From Gnetum montanum (lineage: Eukaryota; Streptophyta; Gnetopsida; Gnetales; Gnetaceae): a stretch of DNA of 64,000 bases. Below are positions 47,618 through 59,916 of the stretch, piece after piece. Under the pieces are notes generated by a model. The model ran no database searches, was not told the DNA's origin, and saw nothing but the letters and a program-made list of their open reading frames with translations. Numbering within the stretch: position 1 is the stretch's first letter; each line of letters opens with the position of its first letter. The stretch spans positions 112,515-176,514 of the forward strand of contig MNCI01027470.1 of assembly GCA_015680685.1 (NCBI GenBank), in the 5' to 3' direction. The position numbers and the translations under genes were made by a program.

Positions 47618-48490
47618 AAAGCTTATATTTAAACTTTTCAAATGTATGTTGGTAATTTTCAATTCATTCAAAAACATCTTTTTGCAACAATTTCCCTAAT
47701 GGTTGAGTAATTAATGAAAAATCCTTGATGAATCATCCGTAAAAACTAGCATGTCCCAAAAATGCATGTAAACCTTTCATAGTAATGAGAGGAGTAATAT
47801 GGGAGATAATCCTAATTATTTTAGGATCTACTCAAATTCCCTTCTTGCTCACAATGCAGCCTAACACAACACTAGAAGAGACCATGAAATGAAAATTTTC
47901 CCAAGATAATCTAATATCCTTATTAATATAGCTACACAAAACTAATTTAAGATGTAAGGTATTAGAGAATGAATCACTGTATACTAAAAAGTCATCCATG
48001 AAAGCCTCAAGATCATATATGAAAAAATAGATGTCATAGTCCTTTGAAATGTAGCAAGAGCATTACAATCCAAGGAGCATATGTCAAAATGCAAAAGTTC
48101 CCCATGATGTAGTAAATTTTATTTTATGTTGATCTTTTGGGATAATAGAAATTTGATTATAACTGTTAAAAAAATTAAGAAAATAATAAAATTTATGCCC
48201 TTGAAGTTTATCTAAACCCTAATCTAAATATGGGAGTGAAAAGTTATCCTTTCTTGTTCATTTATTTAATTCGTGAAAATTAATACAAATACACCACTTA
48301 CTAGACTTTTTAGGTACAAATATAATAGGATTAACCTACTTAGAATCAGAAATTAAATAAATAATACCTACTTGAAACAATTTCAAAAGTTCATCTTTTA
48401 CTACTTGTTTCAAGGCTAGGTTTAACCTCCTACATGGTTGCTGTCATGGTCTAGCCTTAGCCTCCAAATGGATATGATGCTTAATAATGG
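47618..48490 (-). pseudogene. Element B reverse transcriptase, broken
   Basis: In frame pieces the minus strand shows HHIHLEAKARP, IFVPKKSSKWCICINFHELN, FNSYNQISIIPKDQHKIKF and the catalytic FMDDFLVYSDSF (F-x-D-D box). Then come LGHASFYG-FIKDFSLITQPL and KLLQKDVFEW, and finally HTFEKFKYKL at the D insertion. The order and nearly every RT block are kept; stops and small shifts make it a pseudogene. Confidence 0.82.
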
Positions 48491-48503
48491 AATGAGAAAT
48501 CCC

Positions 48504-48779
48504 TCATTTAAGATCCAAAGATAACCAAGCAAAAGCTTTAAGAGAATTTGTTAAAAAGTAAATCAATCTATGTACTTGATTAATGGTTAAAATTGAACTA
48601 ATAATCAAGGTTTTATTTCTCTTAGCATAAATATATTTTAAGTGAGAAGGAAGTTTCTTTAAGTTTGAAGTTACCTTCTTACCACTTACAATAGAAGAAC
48701 AATTCTTTAATTTAAATGAATCCTTACCATTCAAAGAATCTTCCACCTGAATATATATGAGTTGTCTTTGATAATCCAT
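48504..48779 (-). pseudogene. Element B protease-RT linker
   Basis: An open frame with LPSHLKYIYAKRNKTLIISS and a following leucine-rich helix ending KAFAWLSLDLK. This is the segment that precedes RT in Athila and Tat polyproteins (L-K-Y...I-I-S-S...G-W...D-I-K). Confidence 0.75.
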
Positions 48780-48893
48780 ATTTACCTCTTTGTATTCTTC
48801 TAATGTTAGTACTTGATATGCCTCATCCCAATCACATAATTATGAAGAAACCATGTTTACTACAATAGTGTTGGCCATATTAAGCTTATCAAA

Positions 48894-49397
48894 TTAGAAT
48901 TGGTTATCAACGTTATATAAATTGATTGAAAAATTCATATTTGAAAATGCTAAAGTCATTAATCTAGTTTTCACATAAATAACCACATCCATTATTACTA
49001 GCATGGGCCTACTTAAAATCAAAGGATAAACATTATTTAAAAAAGATATGTAATAATCTAGCACAATGAAATCAATAGGGTACAAAGCTTTATCCACTTG
49101 TCTCAAAATATCCTTAATAATATCTTTTAGATAAATAGTGGATCCATCAATCAAAGAAATGGTAATATTTGTAGGTCTAATATGATTATAACATAATTAC
49201 TGATAACTCTAGAATGGCATAATATTTACACTAGGTCCTAGATCAACTAGTGCTTGATGAAATTTCCTATTACGAATCATGCAAGCAATGATAGGACTAC
49301 TAGGGTGTGTTGTCTTTTTAGGCATCCTAGTCTTCAAGATATTTGTGATATTATTAGCAAGGCTAACATGCTTAGGTATTTTTATTTTCTTCTTCAT
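48894..49397 (-). pseudogene. Element B retropepsin-like protease, split in two frames
   Basis: The first part (49397-49209) ends with the active-site segment HQALVDLGPSVNIMPF (D-L-G for the usual D-x-G). The second part (49154-48894) has GSTIYLKDIIKDILRQVDK, then DFIVLDYY, and PLILSRPMLV for the usual I-I-L-G-R-P-F-L. A stop or shift lies between them. The domain is complete in order. Confidence 0.8.
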
Positions 49398-49449
49398 AGA
49401 ACAAAGTTCCTTAAGGTATTTAACATATTGAGGGGTATCTTCAATGGAT

Positions 49450-52027
49450 TTTAATTAGGGAACATATAAGGTGATATCTTTAAAAAGGTTCTTAATTTGG
49501 TTATGATCAACCTCACTCAATTCTAATCTATGAGGAAAAGGTGCTTGTAAAGAAGAAGAATTAATGGGTTCCTTTGAAGGAATCTTTGGATTAGGCCTTT
49601 CCTTCATAGGAAGTTCCTTTGCAAAGATGCTTATAGATTTTTCCTCTAATTATTTATTCTCAATAGATCATTGAAAAGGACTTTGAAGATCAACAACTCT
49701 GTTGTTTCTAGTAACCACATTACATTGGTCCATGTTGCTTTAAGAAACCATGTTCAACTGTTATGTTCCTTGATAGTTAGGATTTATTTCTGTTTATTCT
49801 AGTAATATGTCCTTAGATTGTAAGGCTTAAATAAGCTTAATTATATGACCATTTTTTTGCTTCAAAGTGTGTTACAAATTTTCATTTTTTGTTGCATTTT
49901 CTATTGAAACTCATGGTTTTGATTGGGTCTCCAAGATTAGTTGAAATTATTATTATAACTCTAATAGTTAGATTGAAATGGAGGATGTAATTGGTAATTG
50001 TTACTTTGATTGGGATTCCATCCTCTACCTTGCAAAGTTGAATTTCTCCCTTGTCCATCTTGACTTCCTACAACATTAGCTTATTCTTTAATAAATGGAA
50101 AAATAGGGGAATCATAGGTACTATGATCTATTTCCTCACAAATTACATAGGATAAGGAAAATCCATACCTCTAGCCTAGGGTTGGTTAGTGTTATGAACT
50201 TCTTCATTTATACAAATTGATGATGATCGTTGTTGACACTAGGAAGATTAGCCCTACAAAATAGTATTAAAATTCATAAATAAAGATTATAATTTATTAT
50301 TAATCTCTTCAATTTGTTTTGCCAAGCCTATTATTACCATATGTTCAAAAATATTAACCTTTTTATTAATAGACCAACTTTTGCTTTGATCTATTATTTG
50401 ATCTAACACATCAAATGCTACTTTTGATGTCATTAGCATAATTATACCACCACAAGAGAAATCAATACTCTACCATGTAATAGGTTTTAAACCATCAAGA
50501 AAAAATCCTAGCAATTAACATTTTGAAAAGCCATGATTAGGGTTCCTTGCTCTTATATCTTTAAAACACTCTTAGGCTTGTTCATAAGTCTCATTTTCTT
50601 TTTTTTGAAAGCCTAAAATTTGTTTTTTTATATTGGTGAATTTTTGTAGAAGATTAAAATTGATTTAAAAACTCATTCTTAAAACCTTCCCAAGACTAAA
50701 TAGAATATTATTTTAATGATCTATACCATAATAACCCACAATCTCTAAATATAAGAGGAAAGACATTAATTTTAGTATGTTTCATAACATTATTATCACA
50801 TGTTCTATAAATGTTTCAAATGCTTGTATATGATGATATGGGCCTTCATAATCTGTACCATAAAATTGAGGAAATGCTGATAAATTTTTAATCTCAACAT
50901 CTTGTCCAATAGGTAACAAAAGAGGGAAGAGAGTGGCAGTTAATTTCCTTTCCATTAAATCTTTTAATGAAAGTTGATTAGGAATTCCTTGATAAGGGAC
51001 TTAATTTTAAAATTTTAAAAACTAATTAAATTGGTTGCCTAGAGGTACTAAATGATGAGACAAAGGATGTGGTATTTTTTGCAATCCTTGGTGTGGAAAT
51101 TGTAGTTGAGTCATAGATTGAGTAACCTACACATTGAGTATAGGTTATACACTTTGGGAAATATTCATTAATGATTATGTGTTAGAATAAGATTGTTGGG
51201 GTACTTGCATAAATGTGGTTCTATATGGTACTAGTGGTAAAATAGTTGTGCGACAAGACATAGGAATAGGTTATGGATTAAAAGGAATAGTAGATTGTGT
51301 TATAGGTTGATGAATGTAAGTTATATTAGGATAATTCATATGAACTATAGGTTGTCTCAATTGAGAAATAGTAGGAGAAATGGTTGATGTGATAGGTACT
51401 TGTGTTGAAATAGAAAGAGAATGAAAAATAGTTTGATTAGGCAATAGTGGCTAAGTATTTTGGGTAGCTTGTGTTAAGCCATTCAACAAGGTTTTTTTGA
51501 GTTACTTATAAATGTTATTGATGAAATTGCCACTAACAAAAAATATTATAGGGATTATTAGGAGTATTATCATGGTACATAGCATTAACTTATGAATGAA
51601 CAAATTAAGTATAAGAAGATGGACCAACCATTTGTAAGGTTTGTGAAAGGGTTTATTATGTTAGTGGAGTAGAAACCAATTGACTCATAGAATTTAAAAC
51701 CAATGTACCAAATGCAAATTTAGTAGGCATATTAATAGCTATGGATACTTGATTAGGTTGGGTAGTATTAGGAAATAGGGCTGAAAATTGACTTCCACTA
51801 GTAGTAAAAGTAACTAGAATATTAAGTTACTCTACTACATTAACCTTAGTACCTATACTTGTAGGAGTTTGTGAATCTACCTGTGAAATTGGTGGTCCCT
51901 CTTGCAAGAAAGAACTTTGTCCTTCTTAACTTATGGAATTTTGTGATGAAGAAGATTCTTCTAATGACATTAGAATCTTTTTAGTTCTTTTCTTAGGTAC
52001 ATAGGAAGAAGGAATAGTATCACACAT
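49450..52027 (-). pseudogene. Element B gag, broken
   Basis: It starts near ATG 52027 (MCDTIPSSYVPKKRTKKI), with a Ser/Thr/Gln-rich N-terminus. The capsid part at about 50.7-50.4 kb keeps KENETYEQA and a following FKDIRARNPNHGF, and then LDGLKPITW and SCGGIIMLMTSKVAFDVLD. These match the order of Athila gag (E-x-x-x-x-A-W-x-R-x-K-D-L...G-L...A-A-G-G). Many stops interrupt it. Confidence 0.7.
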
Positions 52028-53204
52028 CAATCTTTGACCTTTCTCATGAATCCAAACCATAAACCTATAATGAAATTACAAGTAAAGAAGAAACAAAAGA
52101 AAACAAACAAAATTAGAATCTATGAACAAGTGCTTCATCAATCATTCATATTTTCAAATCAAGAAGAAACATTTGCAAATCAATCAATATTACTTAAACT
52201 TGTAATAATTCTAACATATAAAAACTAAAAGACTAATTTAGATTCATACAAATAATAGAAACAAAGAAAAATAAAAAATTAGACAAAGTTTAAATTTAGA
52301 AAATATCACCATAATCCACGACTATCACAACAATGTCAAAATCTTGGACTATTCTTGCATTCTTGCACTAGAGAATATGGGAATCAATCAAATAGAGGAC
52401 TATGAGTTATGTGAGGTTAATTTGCTAGAATTATGGTGAAGAATGCTCAACATTAATTCACTCTTAACAAAAAGAAATGAATATCTTATTATTCAATCTC
52501 AGTAGAAAACAAAATCATTTAAACGATCCAATTCTATAGCTTAAGAATCTCTTTGACTATCTATCTCTATTCTTCTCTCTCTTTTTCTTTTTTTGTGGTT
52601 GCAATAACTTCTACCTAATGGATGTGACCTAAGTGCGAGTTGTAGCTAGATTGCAAATCACAACCCAATAAAGAATCATTAAGTTAATGAACCATTACGA
52701 GTGACTACGATTAGTAGTCTTAGTCAGTTGTTTCCAATGATTGGCTATTTGAATCCTAACAATCGAGTGACCAATTAGGTTGAGAGATCCATTATGGATA
52801 CTATAGAGGTATGATTCGCAAGGACTCACAATCATGAATTCCATTTTTCTATTGAAAAATACATTACAAGTGGCTATGAATTGTAGCTAGTAGAAACCCT
52901 TTACTGCAAGTTGATGCAGGTCACATGAGCTTGTAGTACATTGTCAAACTTGAATTCAACTTCTTATGCTATCCCTATCTCCATTCAAAGATAACTCTAA
53001 TTGTTCATTAGTTTTCCATGCTTTGAAAATTGATTCTTGGTAGTCATATGATGGACATTGTTCCTTTTATGAGTTTGAGACTCATTGAAGATCTAATTTT
53101 GACTTAAGACTCTAAACTATGGATGGCTGTGGGTTGCATAAGCTCATAGCTACCTACCCAAATCTAAAAATTGGGAAAACCAAGTGAAAAGGATCATCAA
53201 TTCA

Positions 53205-53760
53205 CATCATAATAATACGTAAATGTACCTCATGGATTGGTGAATGTGATCTTCTCTTGATCTTTTGGTGCAATGAAAATTTGATTGTACCCATTGTATC
53301 CATTAGGAAACTATAATATTGGTGTCCTAAAATGGTGTTGATGACTTGGTCAACAAATGGTAGAGGGAAATGATCCTTGAATGTTACCATGTTCAATAAT
53401 CAAAAATCAATTTAGACCCTCCACTTGCCACATTTCCTTGGAGCAATGACTAATGCCTTAACCCATTCAATGTCTACTATGGGATAGATGAACCCAACAT
53501 TTAATAGTTTTTTCAACTATTATTTAATAACTTATTTAAGTTTTAGATTCAATGTTATTTAAGGTTGGTGATGTAGTTTGATAGCTGGATTTGTATAAAT
53601 TCCATGTTGACAGATGCATGGATCAATGTTAGTGATTTTGTCATAGAATTATGTAAGTGTAGTCAACCATTTATTTACCACTTCTATTAGTTTTTTCTTC
53701 TACTCCTTATCAAGTTATGCATGTATAATCACTAGTTTTTCATTATCTAGAAAAGCATAC
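53205..53760 (-). pseudogene. Element A reverse transcriptase, N-terminal part
   Basis: MVTFKDHFPLPFVDQVINTI and a following GHQYYSFL open the RT palm. With a one-base shift come NGYNQIFIAPKDQEKITFTNP and GTFTYYY. The match ends at about 53.2 kb, before the catalytic YxDD block, where element B begins. Confidence 0.8.
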
Positions 53761-54189
53761 TTAAGTGCATCCAATAGGATCTTTAGTTTTAAGGATTCTA
53801 GTTCATACATTTCTTGTATCTCTAACTGTGCCCTATTAATATCTTCCTCCTAATGTGATTTCATGTACGAAGGTTATCTTCTTAACTTTTCTAGATTATC
53901 ATCTTCTTCAACATAGGCACTCATGATTTTGTCCAATGGTTTCATGCATATATTATATTTTTCTTCTTTTTTAGTGATCAGTCATTGGGTGCCTTCTTGT
54001 CGAATGGTTGCTACATACAAGTACTTTTGTATACATGTCTTTTATACATCTATTACATGTTGTGATTGCATCGTGTTTTGTGGTCTAGATCTTTTGCACA
54101 CAATTGCATCCATTATTGCTATATGTAATACATTGAACTCTATGTCTCTGAATAATTCTAGCTTTATCTACCTTAGAGATTTATAAGGA

Positions 54190-54500
54190 CAAATATTTGA
54201 TTCTAAGTTTAGCATCCACAGTGCTAATCCATGGTCTTCCCATAATTATTGGAAATTCCCCTTTGTTCTTTTCCACATGGATGACTAGGAAATTGATGGC
54301 ATAAGACTAGCTATTTATGGTAGTAATAACATCATCAACTTGTCCAAGTGGAACAGAAATGGATTGGTCTACAAGCTCTAATTAAATGTTACTCTTCTTT
54401 AGCGGGGCAAGATTCCTAGACTTATACATATATGATGAAATGATATTTACTCCTAACCTAGAGTCTAAGAAAGCCTTGCATGGTTTATGTCCTACTATTT
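54190..54500 (-). pseudogene. Element A protease, broken
   Basis: CKAFLDSRLGVNIISSYMY carries the retropepsin active-site region (D-S for D-S/T-G; the Gly appears changed). Later comes EFPIIMGRPWISTVDAKL, the conserved G-R-P segment. It lies between gag and RT in normal order. Confidence 0.72.
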
Positions 54501-54549
54501 GGAGGTAAACTAAGGGGCTTTTATGATCTATTCTCTTCTTGGAAAGTGC

Positions 54550-57120
54550 TCATTCTTTAATGCAATGTGTTATTATTTGTGTGATTATGATAGTAGTTAC
54601 ATTCTTATCTGCAGATATTAGAAGTATAGTGTTCCTTGGAGGAGTATCTATAGATGTGGTAGAGTTAGGTGAAGTTTCCATCCTTTGAACCTTTTTTGGA
54701 CTTTCCCTGAAGAGAGGATCTTTCTTGGCTCTTGGTTCACTTGATATCATATCCTCTTGTATAGTTATTTCCCTAGTAGCACTCTTTTGTTGTGGTTGTA
54801 TTGATAGTTCTTCTTACATAACTAGAGGTAGTACTGGTGGTAAAGTGTTAGGAGTTTGGAGTGAGGAACCAACTACTAGTTAGAACATGTAATAATTTGG
54901 ATTCATCTATGAAGTAGTAGGTCTATGATATTTCAGTGGATAGTAGTAAGAGGAGACATGGATTGAGGTGTTCCTTAAAGAGATTGGACGTTGAACATAG
55001 TACCCATAGGGATTAGGCTACCTATATGGATATTGTTGCCTTGATGGTGGAATTTTCCATGCATGAGGTTATTGCTACTATTTTTTGGTATTGCTCTTGC
55101 CATTGAGAATAGACCCCACTTGGATAGTATGTTTACTAGTAGGGTTGTTAGAATTTACCTTATGAATAAGATAACCATTTGGGCATTTGTTTCTTAACAA
55201 ATTTTGGATTAAGTACACATGTCGCAAACTCTTGTAAGTGGGCCATAATAGGGCAAAATCCCTTAGGATATTTATACTAGCACACTTTTCATCCTTCATC
55301 ATCCTCTCAACTAGAGTTTATTATTTCTTCCATTACAATAACTTTTTTCTTTATTCTTGTAGTTGTCTTGTTCATTGTCCATTCTTTTCTTCTTTTCTTT
55401 GCTTTGATTTAGAGCTTGTTTAGTCTTTTCCTCTACTATGTTCAATGTTGTAGCAAATCTGACATTTTTTCTACCTTACTTGCAATGTCATTAATTGATT
55501 TCTTAATTGGTAGAGTCTTCCATTGGATCATGTCTTCCAAATTTCCTTCTTCTTATGATTCACATATTCTCACATCTTTTTTCCTTATTACTAGATCTTT
55601 ATTATATTCTTTTGTTGATTCTCTTTTCATTAACTCTTATGCTTCTTTTACCACTTGGTCAATGATTCTTTGAATATGATGAGCTATCATCTTGGATAAC
55701 CTACCTTGGGCATATATCCCAAGGGTTTCTCTTCTCTTGTTTCTTAGCCCATGAATGATATGTCTTAGTTATTCCCTTTAAGAAAATTCATGGCTTGGGC
55801 ACCTATGTAATAGTGAATATTTTCTATCCATTATTGCATCAAGGAATTCATGTATCCTTTGCTTCCATCCTTGAATCTATTTTTTCAAATTAGACACTCT
55901 GGAATAATTTTGTACTTGTGATTAAAGAGCTCTAGAATGATACTCAATCTTCAAATTGATTCCAGTTCTAAAGATTTGTACTAGCTCTTTGCTTTTTTTA
56001 TGAGTGTTCTAGGAAACAACATTAATTTTTGCCAATTATTTTCAATATTTTGCAAGGAATAAGTATTGTAGAAGGCTTGAAGATGATGCTATGGATCTAC
56101 ATTATAGCTACCTTCAAATTTTGGAATATTATTCATGTTTAGTCACTTGATGTAATTATCCCTTACATGCATGGTAGGATTATATATTGCTTCTCTAATG
56201 TTAATTATATTTTAAGTGGCTAGTAGGAATTCTTTGTAGTCTTTGAGTTTGTAAGATCTATTTTAGTTATGATCCTTGTGATGCTCATGATGCTCTCTCT
56301 CTTCATGTTTGAACCTTTCTCTTCTTCACTCATATTTGTCCTCTTCTTCATCAAGACATCTTCTTCTATATGCATATCTCTCATGATCTCTTTGTTATTT
56401 TCCATCATGATCCCTCATTATTCTCTCTTTCTTGTTAGAATCTTTAGATGAGTGTGAGGAAAAAGAGAAAAGATTTAGAAAACAATGTTGGCTGGTTATC
56501 CTTCTATGACTTCTTGATTTGTCCCTTTTTGATTTAGTCGAGGTCTTAGGCCTTGAGTTCCTCCTAAGTTTGGGGTCTTTCTTATCTTTTATGGGTGTTT
56601 TTGCAAGAGCTGAATGTAGTTGTATCTTGATGAGATCCTTAATACAGATGATTAGTATTTGAGAATTAGATCCATAAGTTTGATAGAATTTCTCCATTTG
56701 AAACATAGTTTCTTCTTTTTTCTCTAGGATAATTGTTTGAGGTACTTTATTTTTTTTCCATGCTCATGTCTTATCTTCATGGTAGCATCACTTCTTACTT
56801 GAGCCTTTGTTGGTTGGTATGGCTTGGTCATTTTTTTGGTAATGTGGTAACCTTCTTGCACATGGTTAAGGTCATTTTTTTAAGGGTTGCTTGACACTTA
56901 TGAGGAAATTATAGTTTGCATCACTACACTCCAATCTTCTTTATTATAATTCTTTTTGTGACTCTTATTAAATTTAGTAGTAGGTGGTGATTTTTTCTTA
57001 GTTGCGAAAGTCATATTAAGTGCTTGACACTTCAATGTATTTGTACTTTTTAAGAAATTATTTTAAGTATGAAAGATGTACTTGAGGATACTTAACATAA
57101 CAAACTTTGTAAGATTAACT
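54550..57120 (-). pseudogene. Element A gag, broken
   Basis: Homologous to element D gag in several frames. One piece, KCASINILRDFALLWPTYKS (55287-55228), matches 44736-44660. The Met/Lys/Arg/Glu-rich piece at 56408-56220 matches 45853-45650. The N-terminal KSKRDKSRSHRR region (near 56.5 kb) is basic. Coding capacity is lost. Confidence 0.68.
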
Positions 57121-57138
57121 ACTTAGAAAACATTGATA

Positions 57139-57158
57139 CATTCCTGGTAATGACAACA
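57139..57158 (-). other. Element A primer binding site (tRNA-Asp type)
   Basis: The minus strand reads TGTTGTCATTACCAGGAATG, one base after the 5' LTR. Compared with TGGCGCCGTTGCCGGGGATG it has seven differences, six of them transitions. Confidence 0.7.
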
Positions 57159-57159
57159 A

Positions 57160-58054
57160 TGATGAATGACTGGGTATTCTAACACTCAATCATAAAAGTC
57201 ATGATTGTACATGTGCGACCTAATCATAATCCATGGGTGACCAATGTAAGTATGCTAGTAGTTGATGTTTAGTTCATGAGCATTATCTTCTCATGTTAAG
57301 TTAGCGAAGTGTAAGTTATATGGTTTAACTCTTAGTGAGGCATATGATATGTTAATGTTATTTTACTTTAATTATCCTAGGTGCCAACATTATAAAAGTG
57401 AACATAAAGTCTAAGAATAAAATCTAAGTCTAAGTATGATGGAAATATAAATATGATCTAGCCTATGGTGATAAGTATCCATTCCTAGCTTGTTGTATAT
57501 GTCGAGTGCTCATGTGACCATCACTAGGATTACCAGATAAATACACTACTAAGTGAATCAAGTGAAGTTACAATTGGGTTACTAAATGATTACATTTCAT
57601 GCTAAAATCAATCATTCTTATATCGCCTTACTAAAAGACATTATAAAAAGCAAAGTACTTGGAAAATGTAAATGACTTAAGAAAAGTAAACATGCCGAAA
57701 GCTAAAATTAAGCTAAGTAAGAATAAACTAAGTGCAATATTGTAATAGTAAAAAACAATCTTGATCTTTATTTCTAGTCATGAATTGTGCTCAAGAACAA
57801 TCCACTTGAACAAATATTCTATACAATTGTTAAACACTACACTGTAGGCATTCACTATATCTCCAAGTATAAATCACAAAAACAAACTACAAGAATTTGA
57901 CTAAGTGTTGGTGAAAGTTATTTGTTTTAACATGACGGTGGGTTGGTATTTATAAGTATGACCATGGCCCACTACATCACATCAATGATGATGTATGCAC
58001 AACTACAATATCATAAATACAATATTGTAGCTAATTAATATAATGGTTTTATTA
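57160..58054 (-). repeat. Element A 5' LTR
   Basis: Partner of 22790-23687. The minus-strand TATA box is at 57947-57954. It starts TGATGAATGACTGGG and ends GGTTTTATTA; the last bases differ from the other LTR's GGTTTTATCA. It abuts element F spacer sequence at 58055. Confidence 0.8.
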
Positions 58055-59564
58055 GTTATACAAGTGGATCCTCCTAAAGAAGGATCCTCCCCATAGTACA
58101 CTTGTATAACCACTTCTATAGATGTTCATAAGCACCCTAAAAATTAAACGTGGATCATGTCCTTACTCTAATATCATTGTGGTTGAAATCTTGCGCTATG
58201 CTAAACAAGACCATAAAATATATAATTATAGCATCCTAGTAAGGTGGAATGAAGCTAGAAAGGATTGAAGAAGTAGAAAATGAGGTACCTTACCATAGTC
58301 ATAATAATTAGGTAGTAGCCTAGTAGTAAGACTCTTGATTTAAAAGCTCTAAGTCATGGGTTCAACTTTGGAAGTAAATGTTGAGATATAAAGTTCAAAT
58401 TAAACTATAGTACAATTCTTTTGGGGTTCTAACACCATCCCTCCTAACCCTAAAAAGCATAATTAAAATGATCATGATACTTTTCTATCTAGATTCCAAG
58501 CTAAGTCTAACCTCCTACTAGTGATATTGCATTATATTATCCTAGGGAAACCAATATAAGACCAACTAGGCCCCACATGAAAACATCATCAATAAATAAG
58601 AAAAAAAATTTGGAAAATAGATGTTATATTTTTTTGAGAATAATTCATTAATATCTGATATGTAAGTTATGGACCATTAGGCAAAGGTCACGTCTTTCTA
58701 GTCATATCATGGAACTAGTTCAAGGGATGATAAAATATTTGGAAATAACCTACCTTCAAGCATGAGTCATATGTCTTTTCATTAATACTTCAAGAATGAT
58801 TTTGTGATAAATAAGTAAATTAATTATGTTATTGCACTTTCCATATGACTATCTCTAAACATGGATCACATGCCTTTCTAGTGATATAGCAAGAAAACAA
58901 ATGTTTCAAAAGATATTTCTCAACTATAATAACAACATACATGGTAGTGCCTTTCTCAACTATATAGCTACTTCAGCCACCTATATGTATTAGTTAACAA
59001 CAACATCTATATATAATTTACCACTGGAGGAAGTGGTGATTAGATTTATAAAGTCTATTTACGAAAGAGCAAAAGGCTTTAGAAGTTGCATTCACTATTA
59101 TGGTTTCTCAAAATAAGCTATGATCCCATTATCTTTTTGATAGTACTCATAACATGTGACAAATTAATGTGTGTCCTTAAAGAGTATTGGCCAAAAACTA
59201 CAAGGATCTTTATGACTATTTTTCTTCCAACATAGTGGTCAGCACATGGTCCTTCATGCTCATCCTAAAGAATCCATGTCTTGTCTTCCTTTGGAACATA
59301 CTAGTAAACCAAGCCATCTATATAGATTTTATAGAGGTTTTTTTTCCTAGTTTCATGAAGTTCTTTACCTGATGAAGAAATTACTTGGTATTTTGTTTAT
59401 CCTATTCAAGAGGATCATTTTGTTCTTTCAAATAGATAAGGTAATTAGTAAACCAAGAAGTGGTTACTAATAAGGAAACTATAGTTACCTTTGTAGATAA
59501 AGGCTCATCTAGAAATTAATTAGTAAAAGGCTTTCATCAACATTGTCATTCCATCATAAGTGAT
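58055..59564 (-). mobile_element. Element F, fragment of an A-like element
   Basis: On the minus strand: the end of RNase H (about 59.57), the integrase zinc-binding region (HEGPCADHYVGRK at about 59.25-59.2) and then spacer sequence (59.0-58.06) homologous to elements A and D. The integrase core and the rest are missing. It is bounded by element E's LTR on one side and element A's LTR on the other. Confidence 0.6.
58310..58440 (+). repeat. tRNA-derived SINE-like insertion in element F
   Basis: An A-box-like TAGCCTAGTAGTAAG (58316-58330) and a B-box-like GGTTCAACT (58359-58367) lie about 35 bases apart, with tRNA-like sequence between (CTCTTGATTTAAAAGCTCTAA). It interrupts the spacer homology to elements A and D, which supports an insertion. 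Confidence 0.55.
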
Positions 59565-59579
59565 TGATGAGGTGTGATA

Positions 59580-59890
59580 TGTTGGGCATCTTCATTGATG
59601 AAGCCTCATCGATGCATGCTCATTGACGAAGCCTTGTTGATACATCTTCGTTGATGAAGCCTTATTAACGCATCCTCATCGATGAAGCTTCAACACATCT
59701 TAGATGCATTGACTCATATGTGTGGATGAAAATGCGTTGATGCATTAATGAACAACACATCTTAGATGCATTGACGTAACCTCATCGATGCATCCCCATT
59801 GATGCATCCTTATTGATAAAGCCTTGTTAATGCATCCTCATTGATGCATCCTTATTGATGTAGCTAAATACATTAATGCATTCCCATTGA
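59580..59890 (+). repeat. Minisatellite in element E LTR
   Basis: Fifteen or so degenerate copies of a 15-17 base unit, GCATCCTCATTGATGAA or GCCTCATCGATGCAT, both built on an ATCGATG/CATTGATG core. Two copies of AACACATCTTAGATGCATTG occur at about 59692 and 59755. Confidence 0.75.
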
Positions 59891-59909
59891 TGTAATGCCT
59901 ATATTTGCC

Positions 59910-59916
59910 TATAAAA
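59910..59916 (+). promoter_or_regulatory. TATA box of element E LTR
   Basis: TATAAAA lies 20 bases after the minisatellite and about 750 bases before the primer binding site, where an LTR promoter is expected. Confidence 0.55.

Larger units (their letters stand above)
47615..53195 (-). mobile_element. Element B, 5' half (gag, protease, RT), Athila-like
   Basis: In transcript order: a 5' untranslated or LTR region (about 53.19-52.06), gag (52027 to about 49.45), protease (49397-48894), and linker and RT (48.78-47.62), continued at 36.94 kb beyond element D. Clade assignment rests on the gag segment LDGLKPITW near 50.5 kb and the protease motif DLGPSVNIMPF, both in the style of Athila. No LTR pair was confirmed. 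Confidence 0.75.
53195..58054 (-). mobile_element. Element A, 5' half (5' LTR, gag, protease, start of RT)
   Basis: In transcript order: 5' LTR (58054-57160), primer binding site (57158-57139), gag (57.1-54.55), protease (54.5-54.19) and RT N-part (53.76-53.2). It continues at 30.8 kb beyond the nested elements. Gag and protease are clearly homologous to element D. Confidence 0.75.

Noticed and set aside
52600-53190. 5' LTR of element B paired with 33.3-34.0 kb
   Set aside because: Both stretches have AAGTTGTAGCTA/GGTTGCAACT-like words, but I could not align them over any length; left unassigned.
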